A DNA stretch of 64,000 nt from Conoideocrella luteorostrata (GCA_032433595.1 JASWJB010000002.1:248001-312000), one strand, 5' to 3'. Shown: positions 1 to 13,330, counted from the first letter of the stretch. Numbers and translations are program-made. The notes: a model not told the origin generated them from the sequence alone.

Positions 1-496
1 GCCAGGACGGCATTAGCAAGGCATTCAGACTAGACCGAATTGTCAGCCCATAGCCGTTCTAAGTTTGATTGAAGCCCAAGATACGCACTTGATGCGACAT
101 TGCGGCGCATTGCGCCCACACCTTGTCAGCCCGTATGGGTATGGTAGGGAAAGCACCTGTGAGGAACTGATGGTAGAAACGAAGATCTTCCAATGACAGA
201 ACCGAGGGACTAGGCCGGACAGGTCCAGACAGTGCCGTCCCCGAGGTGGTACTGGGGTAGTTACAGGTAAGGCCCAGTCGACGACATGGGGAGCAAGATG
301 GACGCAGCTCGTTGCATTTGATCCTCCTGCGTTTGCAATGGAAGCATCCTAACCGTGATTTAAAGTGGCCACGTCGACTCAACGGTTGGCGACTGCTCCC
401 GGCTGGGGTTTCCACGGTCTGATCGTCAATACTCGAAGGGTTGTTGTGAGACTCGGACGATGAGCTGTCTGAGCTGTTTGAGTCGATGTGCTTCAT
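1..496 (-). CDS. Zn2Cys6 transcription factor, 5' part (runs off left edge)
   Basis: This is the N-terminal part of a fungal binuclear zinc cluster regulator. From the ATG at 496 it reads a Ser/Asn-rich leader, then a C-x2-C-x6-C-x6-C-x2-C-x6-C cluster with the basic stretch KRRRIK, which would bind two zinc ions and contact DNA. An apparent stop near 59 lies inside an intron of 59 nt (30-88, GTGCGT donor, CTGAC branch, TAG acceptor). Splicing keeps phase and continues with SECLANAVLA, which fits the start of the fungal-specific regulatory region of this superfamily. An in-frame GTG at 529 would give a longer frame, but 496 is the first ATG. The rest lies outside the window, so its targets cannot be inferred. 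Confidence 0.85.
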
Positions 497-1954
497 GTTG
501 ACTTTGGCCTGATGAAGGTTGCTACGCACTGAGCACCCGGAACCGCTTCTGTCAGCCGAACATTCCCATGCATATCCGAGTCATGCAGACCCGGGTAGCA
601 TATATGCACCTTGAACAAGAAGGGATTTCAGGCGCTGCGCTTGTCGGCAGGATCAAAAACGTCTTGCTATCACCAATAGATGGGCAAACTGAGAGCTTCG
701 CTGCGACAGTGACGATACAACGTCGACCGACGAAGGGCTAAGCGCTGACTCACGTGACCGAATCCTTCTTGAACTTGGGTTGCAACTGCCGAGGAACGAT
801 CGACCAAGCTGTCCAGCCTCTATTCATTATGATATAGAGTTTATAATGTGTCTTTGTTACTTCATTTAGAGCCCGCCATATTCCGTGCAGAGAGAACGTG
901 TTGTAGCGTCAGCTGCTGCTAAAATTCAGGCCTGCTAGTCAATGGGGCACCTGCGACGGCCAATCTCGTGCGACTGCTCAGACCGGGTTGGTCCCTAGGG
1001 CTGGCTATTGCAGCCGGAGTCTACAATCTACAATACGAACCGCTTGCTTTTTGTGATACAGAAACGAATTGTTCGCTCTGAAGGCTCAGAGTCTGGTGCC
1101 GTTGCCCATCAGTCCGAAGCGGCATTTTACGGCACTTGGGATGACTTCGTCTGGAACGAGTGCGGGGGAAGGCGGAGACAGGATCTGGACCCAACGAGTC
1201 CGTCCATCTGAGATGCTTTGTGGCCTCGCGTTTAATGGGGATAACCAAAAAAAAGAGGGAAAAAGAAACTAGCCTTGTTATCTCCAGTTGGATAAAGCTC
1301 GTCTTCATAAGTGTACTGGGGTTTCTGTCTCTATTAATGCTATTCTACTCTGTACAAAGGTGGGAGAAAAGAGAGCATAATGCGGTAGGAATGCTGGAGA
1401 ATAGCGATGCTGGGCACCTGGAAATGTGTAGAAATGGTTACCTATTCGCGGTACGGAGTACTTGTCCGTGGATCCTTTCACCCCAGTCTGCAGTCTCTGC
1501 CGGATCTTCAACGAACCAACTTCAAACGGGCCATGAGCCAACAGGGCTATCGATACACCACCGTGGCCAAAGCATAGTATAAAAAACACGTATAATAAGA
1601 AACATTCAAGCGGCACTCCATATTATATGTTATTATTTCTGTATTTATTATTGGATGCTGTTGTTTACGCCCACCTTACGGTACATCACTTACACGTGAC
1701 CCACTCCCTGTCGCGAGCATGTCAGACGCGGTCCCCTGTTCTTGTAGTGGGCCATCCCGGGGTCTGGTCGCAATTAGCCAACCCATGGACTTAATAAAAA
1801 CAAACACAAAGCAGCTCTCGGTTCGTCCACCCCCCCCCTTTGTTTGAGTAAAACTTCATATTCCAGCACTATCGCGGATAGAGCTTTTCTCTTCGACGTC
1901 CTCTCGAAAGTGTGCCAATCGTCTCATGCGTCGTCGTCGTCGTAGTCTAGAGTA
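497..1954. other. Intergenic, probable divergent promoter region
   Basis: It separates the divergent zinc cluster gene and HOS3. Short overlapping frames occur on both strands around 1008-1616, but none resembles a known protein or shares a frame with an exon. A C-run at about 1831-1839 and pyrimidine-rich DNA lie 100-150 bases before the HOS3 start, as is common in fungal core promoters. I see no RNA gene. Confidence 0.5.
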
Positions 1955-4900
1955 ATGTCATTTCCCGGTCAAGGGTCGCTACCCCAACGGCGAAGGTCAA
2001 CCACACAAGCAAGTACGACAAACGATGACGACTCTGGTCTGACGCAGTCATTGAGCCAACTGTCCCTGACGAAGGAGCCTACGCCGGCGAAGTCGCAGCC
2101 TAATCGCCGGTCAAGTACTGCGTCGAACACTCCTCTTAAACTGTCCACTCAGCGATCCCCATCAACTACTCCTCGCCCTCGACAGCCATCCCGCAGTCCC
2201 TCTAATGGACCGGATTCCAGACGAGGTTCCCGCGCCGGAACTCCACCTTTACTTCGAAAAGCCTCGATGAATTCTTTACATTCTGCCAATGGCGCTGGAA
2301 CTGGCAATCCATTATCTCGTCGACGTAGCTCCGGCCAACTCATGTCGCCGACATCACGGCCACCACCTGAAGAAGAGAAGCCCCCAGTGACGGCCAGTTC
2401 GATCGCAAGTGACTATTTTCGAGCCGAACTCGAAGCGCATCACGCCTCTGCTGCAGTATTGCCTTCAGATACTATTGTTATTCTCAATGATGCTGTATAT
2501 GGTCACCGATTTTCTCGCCCTCGAACTTCACGAAACGCCTTAAGCACTATTGTGGAACGGCCTGAGCGCATCAAAGCTAGTATTTTGGGCGTTTCAGCTG
2601 CCTATGTGCGATTAGGTGGGCGACACTGTCAGGGTAGACTTCCCATTGATCCCAAGAGGAGCATTCTCGATGTCGACAGTATACCATTCCGCATTCATAA
2701 AACTACGAGGCGGCTACCGCTATCATCTCCGGCGGTCACCAATGTTCACGGTACAAAATGGATGGAGGAACTGAGGCTCATGTGCAACTCTGCTGAATCG
2801 ACATTGGCCATGGGAGGGAAGGAGTTACAGCGCCGTGGGATCTGCAGAGGACCCGATGATCCTGTTCCCCAACAACTACACGAAGGGGATCTGTATCTGT
2901 GCGCTGAGTCACTGGCAGCCATGGAGGGTGCTTTAGGAGCTGTTTGCGAAGCTGTTGACACTGTGTTTAGCTATGGTGGGCCTCGAAAAGCATTTGTTGG
3001 TGTGAGACCCCCAGGTCATCACTGCTCAGCTTCTCATCCTTCCGGCTTCTGCTGGGTGAACAATGTTCACGTCGGTATTATGCATGGTGTCTTGAGCCAT
3101 GGGCTTACACATGCGGCTATTATCGACTTTGATCTCCATCATGGCGACGGTTCACAAGCCATTACGTGGCACCATAATTCTCGAGCCACCACTGCCAAAA
3201 AGACAGAAGCTGCTTGGAAGAAGACTTCTATCGGCTACTTCAGCTTACATGATATCAACTCATATCCCTGTGAGTGGGGTGACCCCGATAAGGTTAAAAA
3301 TGCTAGCATATGCATAGACAATGCCCATGGCCAATCCATCTGGAACGTTCATTTGCAATCGTGGAAAACAGAGCATGACTTTTGGAAACTGTACGAAACA
3401 ACGTACAGCGTTCTGCTGGAAAAGACGCGAACGTATTTGAAAAACCAGTCCCAAAGGCTGCGAGAAGCGAATCAAACCCCAAAAGCGGCCATTTTCTTCT
3501 CTGCTGGCTTCGATGCCAGCGAGTGGGAGAGTGCTGGAATGCAACGCCACCAGGTAAATGTTCCGACAGAATTCTACGCCCGACTCACTCAAGATGTTGT
3601 CAGGCTGGCGTCCGAAGAAGGTCTGGATGTGGATGGAAGAGTTATCAGTGTTCTTGAAGGCGGATATAGCGATCGTGCATTGTTTTCGGGCATACTGAGT
3701 CATTTGAGTGGAATGGTTGGCAATGAGCAGCTGGCCAAGACCGAGCAGGAATCCAACGGCCTTGCATATGAAATGGGTCAGAAGATTGGCGCAGTAAGCA
3801 TGGATACTGATCCTGCGATGGATCTAAAGGACTCTTCGACGACGAGCCACGCTTACAACCCATCGTGGTGGGCAACTGGCCAGCTCGATCAGCTCGAACA
3901 ACCTGTAGAGCCACCATCACCGCCAAGAAAACCACGGAATACCACACCACCAACATATTCGTCCCCAACACAAGCCTCAACTGCAAGAGTCACAGACCCG
4001 GTTAGGATGCGACGAAGTCTGTCTAGTTTGTCTACCAGCCAACCAAAAGTTGTTCAACGCCCTCCCTCCCCACCAGCGCCTGATGTGTCATGGGTTGTTG
4101 CGGCCAAAGAGCTTTGCAGCATCTTGATACCATCTGATCGCCAGACAGACAGTCACAAGGCAGAGGAACTAAATGCGGAAGCATCTCGAGCTCGTAAAGA
4201 TCGACAATCTCTTTTGCTAGGTCTCCCACCGCCCGCACCAACCACGTCCGACCGGCCACCATCGAGGAAGTCACTGCGCGAACGGAAATCGAGAGCCATT
4301 GGTTCTATTGATGAAGAAACAACGGAGACGCTGCAAAAAACGAGGAGAAAACCGAACAGTACACCCCTGACCTCGCCTATTAAAGTAAGCAACGTAGAGC
4401 ATGTGCATTTAGACATAATCAATACTAACGCCGAAAATGCAGGCAACCCGCGGCACTCCCCAACCAATCGGCACGCAGTCTGCTAGGAGATCGAGCCGCC
4501 GTCTCAGCGGTGCGTCTCACAACTTAAGCCCTCCGAGAGAAGAGCCTCCACCGGTTCCTCCGGTTCCTGCTACTGCTCCGGCACCGAGGCGCACGACAAC
4601 GAGCCGACCTACTTCACAGGCAGGCAGAGTGCAAAGCAGCGGCAAGGTACCAGTTCAAAAGATGGGGGCGGCATCAGCACGTAAAGACACCGCTCCCAAC
4701 CCACCTCGGACTGTCGGGAAGGCGAGCACTCCGGCAAGGACCGACAAGCAGCCACTTGTTGGCGCTGACACACCGACGCCGTCCACTGGGTTACCAATCC
4801 ATATCGCAGGCAACGATATGAAGGCTGATATGGACAATCTTACCACTGGTGTGAAGAAAATCCGGATTAACCTGATTACGCAATCGCAGAAGGAGGCGAG

Positions 4901-5540
4901 AAAGAAAGCCGCGAGCGAAGCAAGCTGTGCTAGTGAGGGAAGTGAAGCTGACCATGATTCGACTGTTATCAAGTCAGAGAAACCGCCAACTCCTGTTGGC
5001 ATATCTTCTATACAAAAACCCCCAGAAGAATCATCTGCTCAACTTGCCCCTGGCCATAGCCTGCAGCGAGCACCGCCAACACCATCCTTGAGCGGAGGAG
5101 TGTCAACTCCGGTTGAGGACTTGTATCCATCCAGCACATCCTCCCCGACGCCTGTCGTACCCTTCCATACAGGCAGTTCCCCCGACGTGCCTCATGTCGC
5201 CATCCAACCAGCAAGTGATGCTGGTGACTTCTTCATCCCATACCAACCAGAGGGGCCCGAACCTATCGCTGTGATGCAACACGAGCCTCTGAAATGGCTG
5301 CCACCCAACGTTCCCACCCCTACAGCTTCAACACCTGTTATTACTCCAAACCCTGCGAAGAAGCAAAGTGGCCTTTTTGAATACAAATCGGGTATTCCCT
5401 TTGCCCCGAGACCTGATAAGGCCACGCAAAATGCTTCCGGATCTGGAGGCAGCCATCTCCCTGGAAACGAGAACAAGCCAGAGCTTAGACCGACTGCCCA
5501 CTCTTTGTGGCAAGCCCCTAGTGCGCCGCCGCGTGATTAA
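1955..5540 (+). CDS. HOS3: HOS3-type class II histone deacetylase
   Basis: Two exons, 1955-4384 and 4443-5540, give a protein of 1175 residues. The intron of 58 nt (GTAAGC donor, ACTAAC branch, CAG acceptor) joins SPIK to ATRG in phase. A disordered Ser/Pro-rich leader of about 165 residues precedes the deacetylase domain at about 170-600. Visible landmarks are GVRPPGHHC near 350, the metal and active-site stretch DFDLHHGDGS near 391, SAGFDASEWE near 515 and LEGGYSD near 567. The domain order and the VERPERIK start match the fungal HOS3 branch, which removes acetyl groups from histone lysines. The long Pro/Ser/Thr-rich tail of some 550 residues is usual for filamentous fungi and seems disordered. 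Confidence 0.93.
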
Positions 5541-5880
5541 AGGGAGGCTCAGTGATGAGATTTATACCCGCTTTGTTATTTGTTATTTGTTTCGCCAATT
5601 TTAATACTTTTTTTTATGGAAAAAGGGGGGGGGGAGGGGGAGATACTGCCAAGAGATAGATGTTATGCAACTGGTTATTATGTGTAGGGCAAATCCACTT
5701 TTAGAGTTTAGGTGTTTGGTTGGAACCTGTTCTTGATTGCTCTACTCTAGCTGTTTGGGTTTGACTCAGCGTGATACCCTTTTGATATTAATACCTGGTG
5801 TCTGATAATCTAAATCTATGACTTGATGAAACTTTTCTAGCATATCTTCTATACTTCTATCCAGTGATATTATGATGTGA
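5541..5880. other. Convergent 3' region between HOS3 and HIS2
   Basis: It holds the 3' UTRs of two tail-to-tail genes. A T-run followed by a G-run interrupted by one A (about 5608-5640) is the only notable structure. No gene is seen. Confidence 0.6.
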
Positions 5881-6971
5881 TCATGACTTGAAGTGTTCTC
5901 GGAAGGCCTCTAGAGGAACGGCCTTGTCCGACAGTATAGCCCTCGTCGCGCCATCCGGGCCAGGGTGTGGTTTACGCTCAAACGTCCACACATTTCTGAC
6001 GCCCAGGCTCTCGAGATATGCCAACCCACGCGCATAATTTGTGCCCACTTGAGCAATTCCGTGGCTATCATCCGACATGGTAAACTGGCCACCCATCTGG
6101 ACCCATTCCTTGAAACAGAGAGTTAGCTTCACCAAAAGTTAGGAACTTTTCCATGTCTTTTCGCACAACATACCTCAGCAATCGCCCTGCACGGATACGG
6201 CTCCTTCAGACCCTTCCTCAAAGCCGCGGTATTCAACTCCAGCCACCCGCCCTGCTCCCTCACGAGCTTCAAATTCCGGAGCACTTTTGCCCAAACACCC
6301 CTCCACTGCGTAACATCTCTGTCCGGGCTCTCGCTCTTCAGTCTGATCAGGTCAAAGTGTCCTACGACCCTGGGCCTCAGCGTCAGAAGCATCTCGTGCT
6401 GCAGATCGTAGTAATCCTCATGGAGGCGCTGCTCGTCACCGCCGCTCGCCGCGAGGGCAGCTGCGTATTTGGCGTGGTCGTAGTCTATGGCGATGGAGTG
6501 CACGTGGTGGACGGAGCCGATGAAGTAGTCGATTGAGGGGGCGAGGAGGAGCTGCTTGACGAGGGGGCCGTAGGAGGGGCGGATGAATTCGGCTTCGAGG
6601 CCGATGAGGATGTGGATCTGAGGGGCGTATTTGGTTTGAAGGCGTTGGGATTCCAGGAGGTAGGCTTCGTGGAGGGGGTGCATGGAGGCGAGGGAGGCTT
6701 TCGGGTCAGAGAGCTGTCATGATGGTGTGAGAGATGAGTAGGGTGTTTAGGTATTTGATGAATGATGAGATGGGATGGGATGGGATGGGATGGAGCAGAA
6801 CTCACTCACCTCTTCCAGATACAGGTCTTGCTCCTCATAGCGCGGCATGTGCTCGGACAGCCCTATTGTCTTGAAGCCCAGCTTGATGGCCTGCTGGATT
6901 ATGTCTTCGAGCTGGTCGACTGCGTGGCCGGGGCAGAATTGGCCCGAGTGCGAGTGCATGGTGAAGGCCAT
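5881..6971 (-). CDS. HIS2: Histidinol-phosphatase (PHP family)
   Basis: Three exons (6810-6971, 6174-6713, 5881-6108) give 309 residues, close to the yeast enzyme. Introns of 96 and 65 nt have canonical ends and fall between codons. The PHP metal-binding signatures are visible in order: HSHSGQFCPGH near residue 6, GLSEHMPR near 37, GLEAEFI, SVHHVHS, GHFDLIR and SDDSHG in the last exon. The enzyme dephosphorylates L-histidinol phosphate to histidinol, the penultimate stage of histidine biosynthesis, in the cytosol. Intron 1 contains four copies of the pentamer GGGAT (about 6774-6793). A purine-rich GAA/GGA microsatellite (about 7051-7082) lies just upstream in the presumed 5' UTR. Confidence 0.93.
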
Positions 6972-8176
6972 GATTGGGCGCGGGTCGTAATTGACGACCG
7001 CGAATTGCCGTTTCGCAGCGTGTTGTTCTCGTTAATTGGCGATATCAGAAAAGAAGAAGAGGAAGAGGAAGAAGAAGAAGAACAAAGAAAACCTAATGAT
7101 AGCGAACAATTGTAAAGGGAAATCGAAGACTTTGATCGTTCAATGACATCGAATTGCTAGAGCGCCATTTTTTGTTCCAATCGCCGAAGCCATTTTTTAA
7201 TATAATTTTTTTAGCCGCGGTCGCGCTGGCGCATCAGTGTCAGTGACATGCTCCACGTGGGGGGGTTAGAGGGGGTTGGCGGCGTTCCAGTGCGTGTCCC
7301 TACGAGACAGGCATGGTTGGTTAGTGGGCATCCGCGGCACAAACAAGTTGACGGGGTCCACACCACGGGGTCGGTGGTGCCCTGGCAAGCGGGAGACAGT
7401 TTTTAACTGAGCCATTTCGTCCACATTGTCCAATTGACCCTTTCAATTCGAACGCCAACCACAGATGCAATTAAAGCTTGTTATTAATAAAACCTATTAC
7501 CTGAATAGCTATCTAAGCTATATAATAGTTACGCTTTTTTTTTTAATCTTGTTTTTAGTCGCTGAGGCATTATCTCTTGCGGAGTTAATGCCACCTCGAT
7601 GGCTCAGTTAAACTGTCCCCCGCATGCCTGGTCGGTGATGCCCTGGTCGGTGGTGCCCTGCCTGGTTGGTGGCACCTTGGTCGGTGGTCGGGCATCGCTT
7701 AGACGGCTGGTGGGTTTGATGGAGCATCGTATCTGGGGGGTCGGGGTTTGCGCTGGACGCTACGTTCCGGACTGCTTGTCCCGTTATATAGTATGTAGTG
7801 TTGGAGATGTATTCGGGCCGCATTGAGGCGAGATCAGGTGAATAGTTGACTGCTGTACGTGTTGCTGTACGATGCTGCAAGGCGGGTCTGGCGAGTAGAA
7901 AACACGACCGGACAGGTGTGTATGCTCAACCATCCGGGTGGGAGATGATGCGACCAGATGAGCCGTCGTGATAGGGGCAGATGTTGCCAAGATCCAGATG
8001 CCATCGGCCCTAATCAGATGCGTTCTCAAGTCTCTCAAGTCTTCGGAGACGACCGAGCAGTGGGCAAAGGAGGAAACCCTCCCCAGTGGGCCGGTCTCTT
8101 TGATGGAGGCTTGTGGTTGCGACACCGGGCTTATTAGTTAGACACTTGATGTCTTGCATAATGTTCGGTGTAAAAC
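6972..8176. other. Intergenic, no gene; inverted repeat inside
   Basis: Apart from the purine microsatellite at 7051-7082 and the inverted repeat described separately, no coding region is convincing. Several GGTCGGTGGTGCCCTG-like units occur near 7366 and between 7630 and 7690. Confidence 0.5.
7364..7650. repeat. Imperfect inverted repeat, possible MITE relic
   Basis: The arms at about 7364-7425 and 7588-7650 are imperfect reverse complements; the best core is a roughly 24-base block containing GACAGTTTAACTGAGCCAT. The spacer is AT-rich with no coding capacity. The structure resembles a small non-autonomous DNA transposon, but I could not define target site duplications. Confidence 0.4.
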
Positions 8177-8370
8177 TGTGGGTTGCACAGGGTTCTGTGC
8201 AGCGATCTAGATCGTTGGCTTCAAATTGAATATTTTCATAAGTGTCTGTTATCTAAGAAGAAGAAAAGAAGTCAAGGTGGGAGGCACGATATCGTCGTAT
8301 AAATATCTAGCAGAAAGGTGACTACGTGACGAGCTCTGTGCTTCCTATTGTGCTTGGCAGCATTCCAACA
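8177..8370 (+). mobile_element. Solo LTR, subfamily A (194 bp)
   Basis: It starts TGTGGGTTGCAC and ends CATTCCAACA, flanked on both sides by the perfect duplication AAAAC (8172-8176 and 8371-8375). An internal GTATAAATAT box and a TCTAAGAAGAAGA stretch are shared with the copies at 36305 and 58384. Size and 5-base duplication fit a Ty1/copia-like solo LTR left by LTR-LTR recombination. Confidence 0.85.
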
Positions 8371-8375
8371 AAAAC

Positions 8376-10250
8376 ACTATGCTAGAGGTCCGAACGCTGG
8401 ACGTAGACAAGTCCGTTTATTCTCTTAGGCTGTGTAACTTCTTGCCATTCTTCTGCCGCTTATGCAGGACCAATGTTGTGTATTTTTCGCAGATGATGTT
8501 ACAGGTGTTGCCAGAGTCATCTCTCGTGTCGGACGCGAGTTACACGCTGCGGTGCGCAAAAGTTGACTGGTGCTCGACTGTTGTCGTACAGAATATACAG
8601 CTGGGGGGGAAAGTTTATTGACGTTGCAACGTGTTCAGCTTCTCTGAGTAGGCGGCTTGCAAAACGTCCTTAGGTATCGTGTTGACCCGAGACCAAGAAT
8701 AACATGACCTATTTCGCTTGGCTGCATCGCATGACATGAGAACAACAACTATGTTGGAAGTAGAAGTCTGCCGTCTCCCGTAGGCTAGCATTAGGCGTCT
8801 CCAACGAAATACGTCGGAACAATTTTCTCCGCGACAGCCAGCAACAAAGTTCGATCTCGCTAACAAGGAACCCCTTTGTCCTTAAAGACATATGTAAGCG
8901 CTTATGTGTCTGGCGTACAACAGTCCGACGTGTCTTGATGAATATTTATTCCGGAACTCGGCCATCTACGACATTGGTTTACACTTTTAATTCGGGACAT
9001 GTGTCTCTGCGTCAAGGAAGCTAGCGGATCGCGATGCGGTCACATCTCCGCGACTTCCTCTTTCGGTTCCGCAGTGATTGCTTCCTTTGCAAGTCAGGGC
9101 GTCATCGGGCATGGGCCAAATTGCTTATCACTGCTGAAGCGGCTACTGTTATCATACAGCGCCAAGGCGTGTCCATGATGATAACATCATGTCCGGCACG
9201 GGAATCGGAGAGTGAATACAATTAAATGGTTGTTGGGGTGCATATTAGTGTAGGTAACCCCATACCTGGATACTTGCGTTGACTGACTGAAAGTGTGTGA
9301 GATAAGGATGAGATGAGTATATAAAGCACCCGTCAATAGCACTCTCTGTAGATATGTAGCTGACCAGCTCTCAACAAAGTCATTTACTTGAAACCATCTT
9401 TCATCTAAATCATCGTCTGATTGCGCTCTACGACAATCACCAATGTGATACCAACCGCTTACACTGGCCATCGTCCTATAAGATCGGCAAGGAGAAACCC
9501 CCAGCTGGGAGTTATCCGCTAGGAGGCGGTAATAATTGTCACAATGGCCCAGAGGAACTATTATGTCTTCATTTTCGCAATCAACATTGTCGCTCGTGCC
9601 GATGGTTGCAGGCGCTTTTGGGTATGCAGTGCGTGCGGGCAGCTATCAGAGGTGGTAATTACAGACATTAGAAATATACTATTGTCACGACTTAGGTTCT
9701 AATGTAGCAGAGTAAAGGGCAAGACTTCTCGTATATTTGCTACTTAATAGCAACGAGGTAGCACTTGGTTATTAATAGTCTTAATCTTTAACCTTCTTTC
9801 TAGACTTCTATTCTTCTCCTCTCTTTTATTTACTACTACCTTATAGTAAAGAGTTTACTAGCTATATAATACTCTTCTTTCCCCTTTCCCTAAGAGCCTC
9901 AAGTATATTACCAGCTTTATAATTTACCATAAATTATAAAAAGCAACAATATTTAATAAAACTATTTTTTTAATATTAAAGTTATACTGAATGTTATGGT
10001 CTAGGCTCTGCCTAGCATATGCATGCATTTCTCAGGAAATACCTGTAGAAGTTGTGGGCTACATGCATATTGACCCATTGTTATCGTCATTATCGATGAA
10101 ACCCTGACACTCACTCGCCGGATAGACGTCTTGGGCAGATTTTGAAGATTCTAATGTAGGCCTTAAGCTTTTGCAAATCCGTCTCTAAACTGTGGCATAA
10201 TTGCATCAATTTTAGATGACGTCGTCATTGATTTTGTGGAATGCTAGTTA
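8376..10250. other. Intergenic, AT-rich, with a TE relic
   Basis: No supported gene. Short frames at 8379-8866 and 9034-9471 look random. The AT-rich segment at about 9755-9900 is a dispersed repeat also found near 53055-53200 and is listed separately. Confidence 0.5.
9755..9900 (+). repeat. Dispersed AT-rich repeat, copy 1
   Basis: It shares long blocks with 53055-53200, such as TTTAACCTTCT and GAGTTTACTAGCTATATAATACTC, in the same order and orientation. Differences are mainly transitions, as expected for a RIP-mutated transposon relic. No coding frame survives. Confidence 0.6.
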
Positions 10251-12159
10251 TCACACATGAATTTCGGCTCCAGTTTCCCTTACAAATCTATGAACAATAC
10301 AGGAGACAATGTATAAACCGACAGGTGGGCTGATGAAATACTCAATAACATAAGGGTAGTTAACAGCAAACAGATAATAGCTTCCAATGATGAATCGAAG
10401 AACAATCCGTTGCTTCTTTTGACACGATTCGTCTCCCCTAAGCTGTAAATCGTCAAGGAGCAAAGAGAAGACAATAAAGAGATACAGCCCAACCAATTGT
10501 ATCAGCGGCAACCATTCCCATATGCTATGTGTCGTGGGCAAAAGATATTCGACCCAAGACTGCTCGGTCACTACACAGAATATGCAAGAAGCAGAGACCA
10601 CGAAACAATCGAGAAGAAGAAAGCACACTAAATTTGAGGTCCAATCTGACTTGTAGTAATCAAAATTTGGATGATCTGCCGATGTGACAGGCTCGTTTAG
10701 CAGTGTTGCTCGCTTGATAGTCTCCGAGGGCAGTTCAGGTGATCGACAGGCGCTTGAGACGGACCGCATGCTATCTCGGTCACCTCTGAAGCATCGGTAA
10801 ATTATTACAGGGTAAAAGTACTCGAAGATAGACGACAGAGGCGCTGCTAGGAGAATGACGGGAACAATCTGACCAAAGGTCCAGTAATTTTCGCCAATGT
10901 GGTCATTTAGTGCAAGAGTAGTCAATAGCTTGGAAATGCCCCACGCGAAACTGGCAAGAAGCCAAAATATCTTAAGATTTCAACGTTAGTTTCATGCGAT
11001 GCTCATCTGCGCGGAATCACAGAAAGACAAGCGAATATTCAGCCAAGATTCGTACCTCCATGAACATCGAGGTCCAAGTATCGACAATAATTCTCAGGGC
11101 CAAAAATGCCGCTAATAGAGGTCGGTAGATTAGCGTTTTTTGCAAAGATTTTGGCTCATTCTTAATCTCCAGGAATCCGTAGACAGATATCAACCTATTT
11201 CGTAATAGGTCACTAACAGACTGCCTTGATCGGCCTAAAAGGGTAACGGAAAGACATCTGTGAAGTTTAACTACCCGAGTGCAGAATCCTAGACATAGGC
11301 TCAAAACCGAAACCACCATTGCGGTATATGCGGCGCCTTCCACTCGTCTCTCTCCTGTCGGAAACACCACCATATATGCAGGAGATGATGGATTGAAATA
11401 GCAAATAGCATAGTCCATCGGAGACGGCGTTGGCTGCTCCCAAATTTTGCGTTGCATAGTCCAGTGATAATTACTGGTAGGGACTAAAGCTACAACTAGC
11501 ATGCCGAGTTGGATTACTATAGCAATCAACCTCGATGCGCGCTCCGCGGGATTATTGTACAAGTGATTTCGAAGAAATGTCAGGCACGACAGATTCGTTA
11601 AGGTAGAAAACCAGGCCAGATATGCTAAGATCTGCCAATGATAACAGGAAAGCCCGCATCTAAGTTGTGCGTAGCCACTGGCGAGAATAGACATACCAGT
11701 TAGAGTTTGAAGATCACTCATACATTTGATGCACTGATTTTTTTGTTAGCGTACACAGGTTTTCCGTGTAAAATTGATTGACACTACAAACCTTCACGCA
11801 AACCCGTTGCAAATCATGGTTGTTCCGTATTTTTCTTCTCTGTATTTCCTTTTTCGGTAGGAGATTGAATATGACTGAATCTACTGGATTTGGACGAGCT
11901 GGAGACTGTGGCGTAGAACCGTCACCCTTCCTGAAGGGGTACTCCTCGAGATTGTATGCCACAATATAGTGAAGGAAAAGTATCGCCACTGCAATCCCAG
12001 CGTTCGCCACGTATCCAACCACGACCTGCGCCAAAAAATAAGTAATGAAGAGCATGTCGTGCAGAATTACGGACTAACCCCGCTTCCCGAGATATCAGCA
12101 TATTGAGACAAAACCGCAGGGTGCTCCGAACAGTTATATCCGCATTGGGTATCGGACAT
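10251..12159 (-). CDS. Fungal multi-pass membrane protein, function unknown
   Basis: Four exons (12079-12159, 11792-12025, 11056-11733, 10251-10970) give 570 residues. The three introns are 53, 58 and 85 nt, all canonical and all between codons. The start at 12159 was chosen because only that frame gives an N-terminal cysteine followed by YADISGSG, like the C-x-N-x-D-I-x-G-x-G motif of a Pezizomycotina family of uncharacterised integral membrane proteins. The block LTGMSILASGYAQLRCG at the start of exon 3 is another hallmark of that family. I count roughly seven to nine hydrophobic segments spread over the whole length. No catalytic motif is seen and the neighbours give no hint of function. 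Confidence 0.75.
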
Positions 12160-13330
12160 GCTACCGCATTAAACACGCTGGACCTTGTTTATGTGATTGA
12201 ACCAAGTGGAAAAAGTGAATAAGGTCCACAGCTTTGGAGCGTTAACGCTATAATGACGGGGAAGAGGTCCAAGGGAAGGGGTCTAGGGGGATGCATGTCT
12301 TTTAATGATAGAGAAGGTAAGTGCCGGCTTATCAGTAGAGGCAATATGTATAAACTCAGCCGTGCCCCGCAACCTGCAATAAATATCGAAGGACAGGATG
12401 TATATGTCGAAGAAACCTGAAGCGAAGATAAGAGATCCCCACATGACTTCGCCCCCCGACTGTCTCATTTGCTGCTGCCCTAACCACTGCCTTGGTCAAG
12501 GAACTTGGAAGTACCTTGATGAATGGCTTACGGTACGCGAAAAAACATCCATGGGTCCTTAATTTTCCATCTTATCCGCAACGCAAAGAAGTGTTCGAGG
12601 CGATTAAATTATCCAACTTACGAAAGGACACTTCTACATGGCCTTGCGGCGGCGTACGATTCCAAATGATTCCGTGGTAGAGAGCCACGCTTCATCCCTT
12701 ACCATGTACTCCATACGGAGTAATGGTCCAGGGAGGGATTAACCCGGCAGGCTCTATGGTGATTTCCAAGCCCACCAGTGCTGTCTGGCGATTCTCCATC
12801 GTTCTTCCTTCCCGTGGCGTATGTCGGCGCACGGAGCATTTAACCGAGTGTGGATCTTGAGGGCTAGCTTACAGAAACGAGGCTTGCAAAGTCCAATTTC
12901 GGAAGTGCCAATATCTTACAGCTTTATCTGAAGGAAGCATGAGGTTGATTTGGTGGAAGTCGCCTAAAAGCAGCCACAAAAAATTCTATCAATATCTCGC
13001 TAGGTAAAGCCGAAGTGAGCACGGGTATATTTGCTTAAAAGAAATGGAAAAAGAAAATATGCAAGAAACCCTATCGATTCGTGGGGAAACATCAAAAATT
13101 GGATCAACCGAAACATCTGGTGCAGGGTGGAGTATTTTGCAAGTCGAATGATGTGCTGAATTGCTCCCCTGCTATGGTTGTGATCGGCCCGTTGTAAGGG
13201 TCAAATCTGCTGCGAATTTCAGCGCCACAGGCATGATTTCAAGATTAAGCAGGGCAAAGAGTGAGACATGCATAATAATCGGGTCAGGACCATGACGTCG
13301 AACTCGTCGTCAATGACGCAAGAAAAGCAA

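Noticed and set aside
497..529. Longer N-terminus of the zinc cluster factor from a GTG
   Set aside because: The ATG at 496 is the first canonical start in frame; GTG starts are rare in fungi.
1008..1616. Overlapping frames of 67-140 codons upstream of HOS3
   Set aside because: They overlap on both strands, have no domain and no splice partner.
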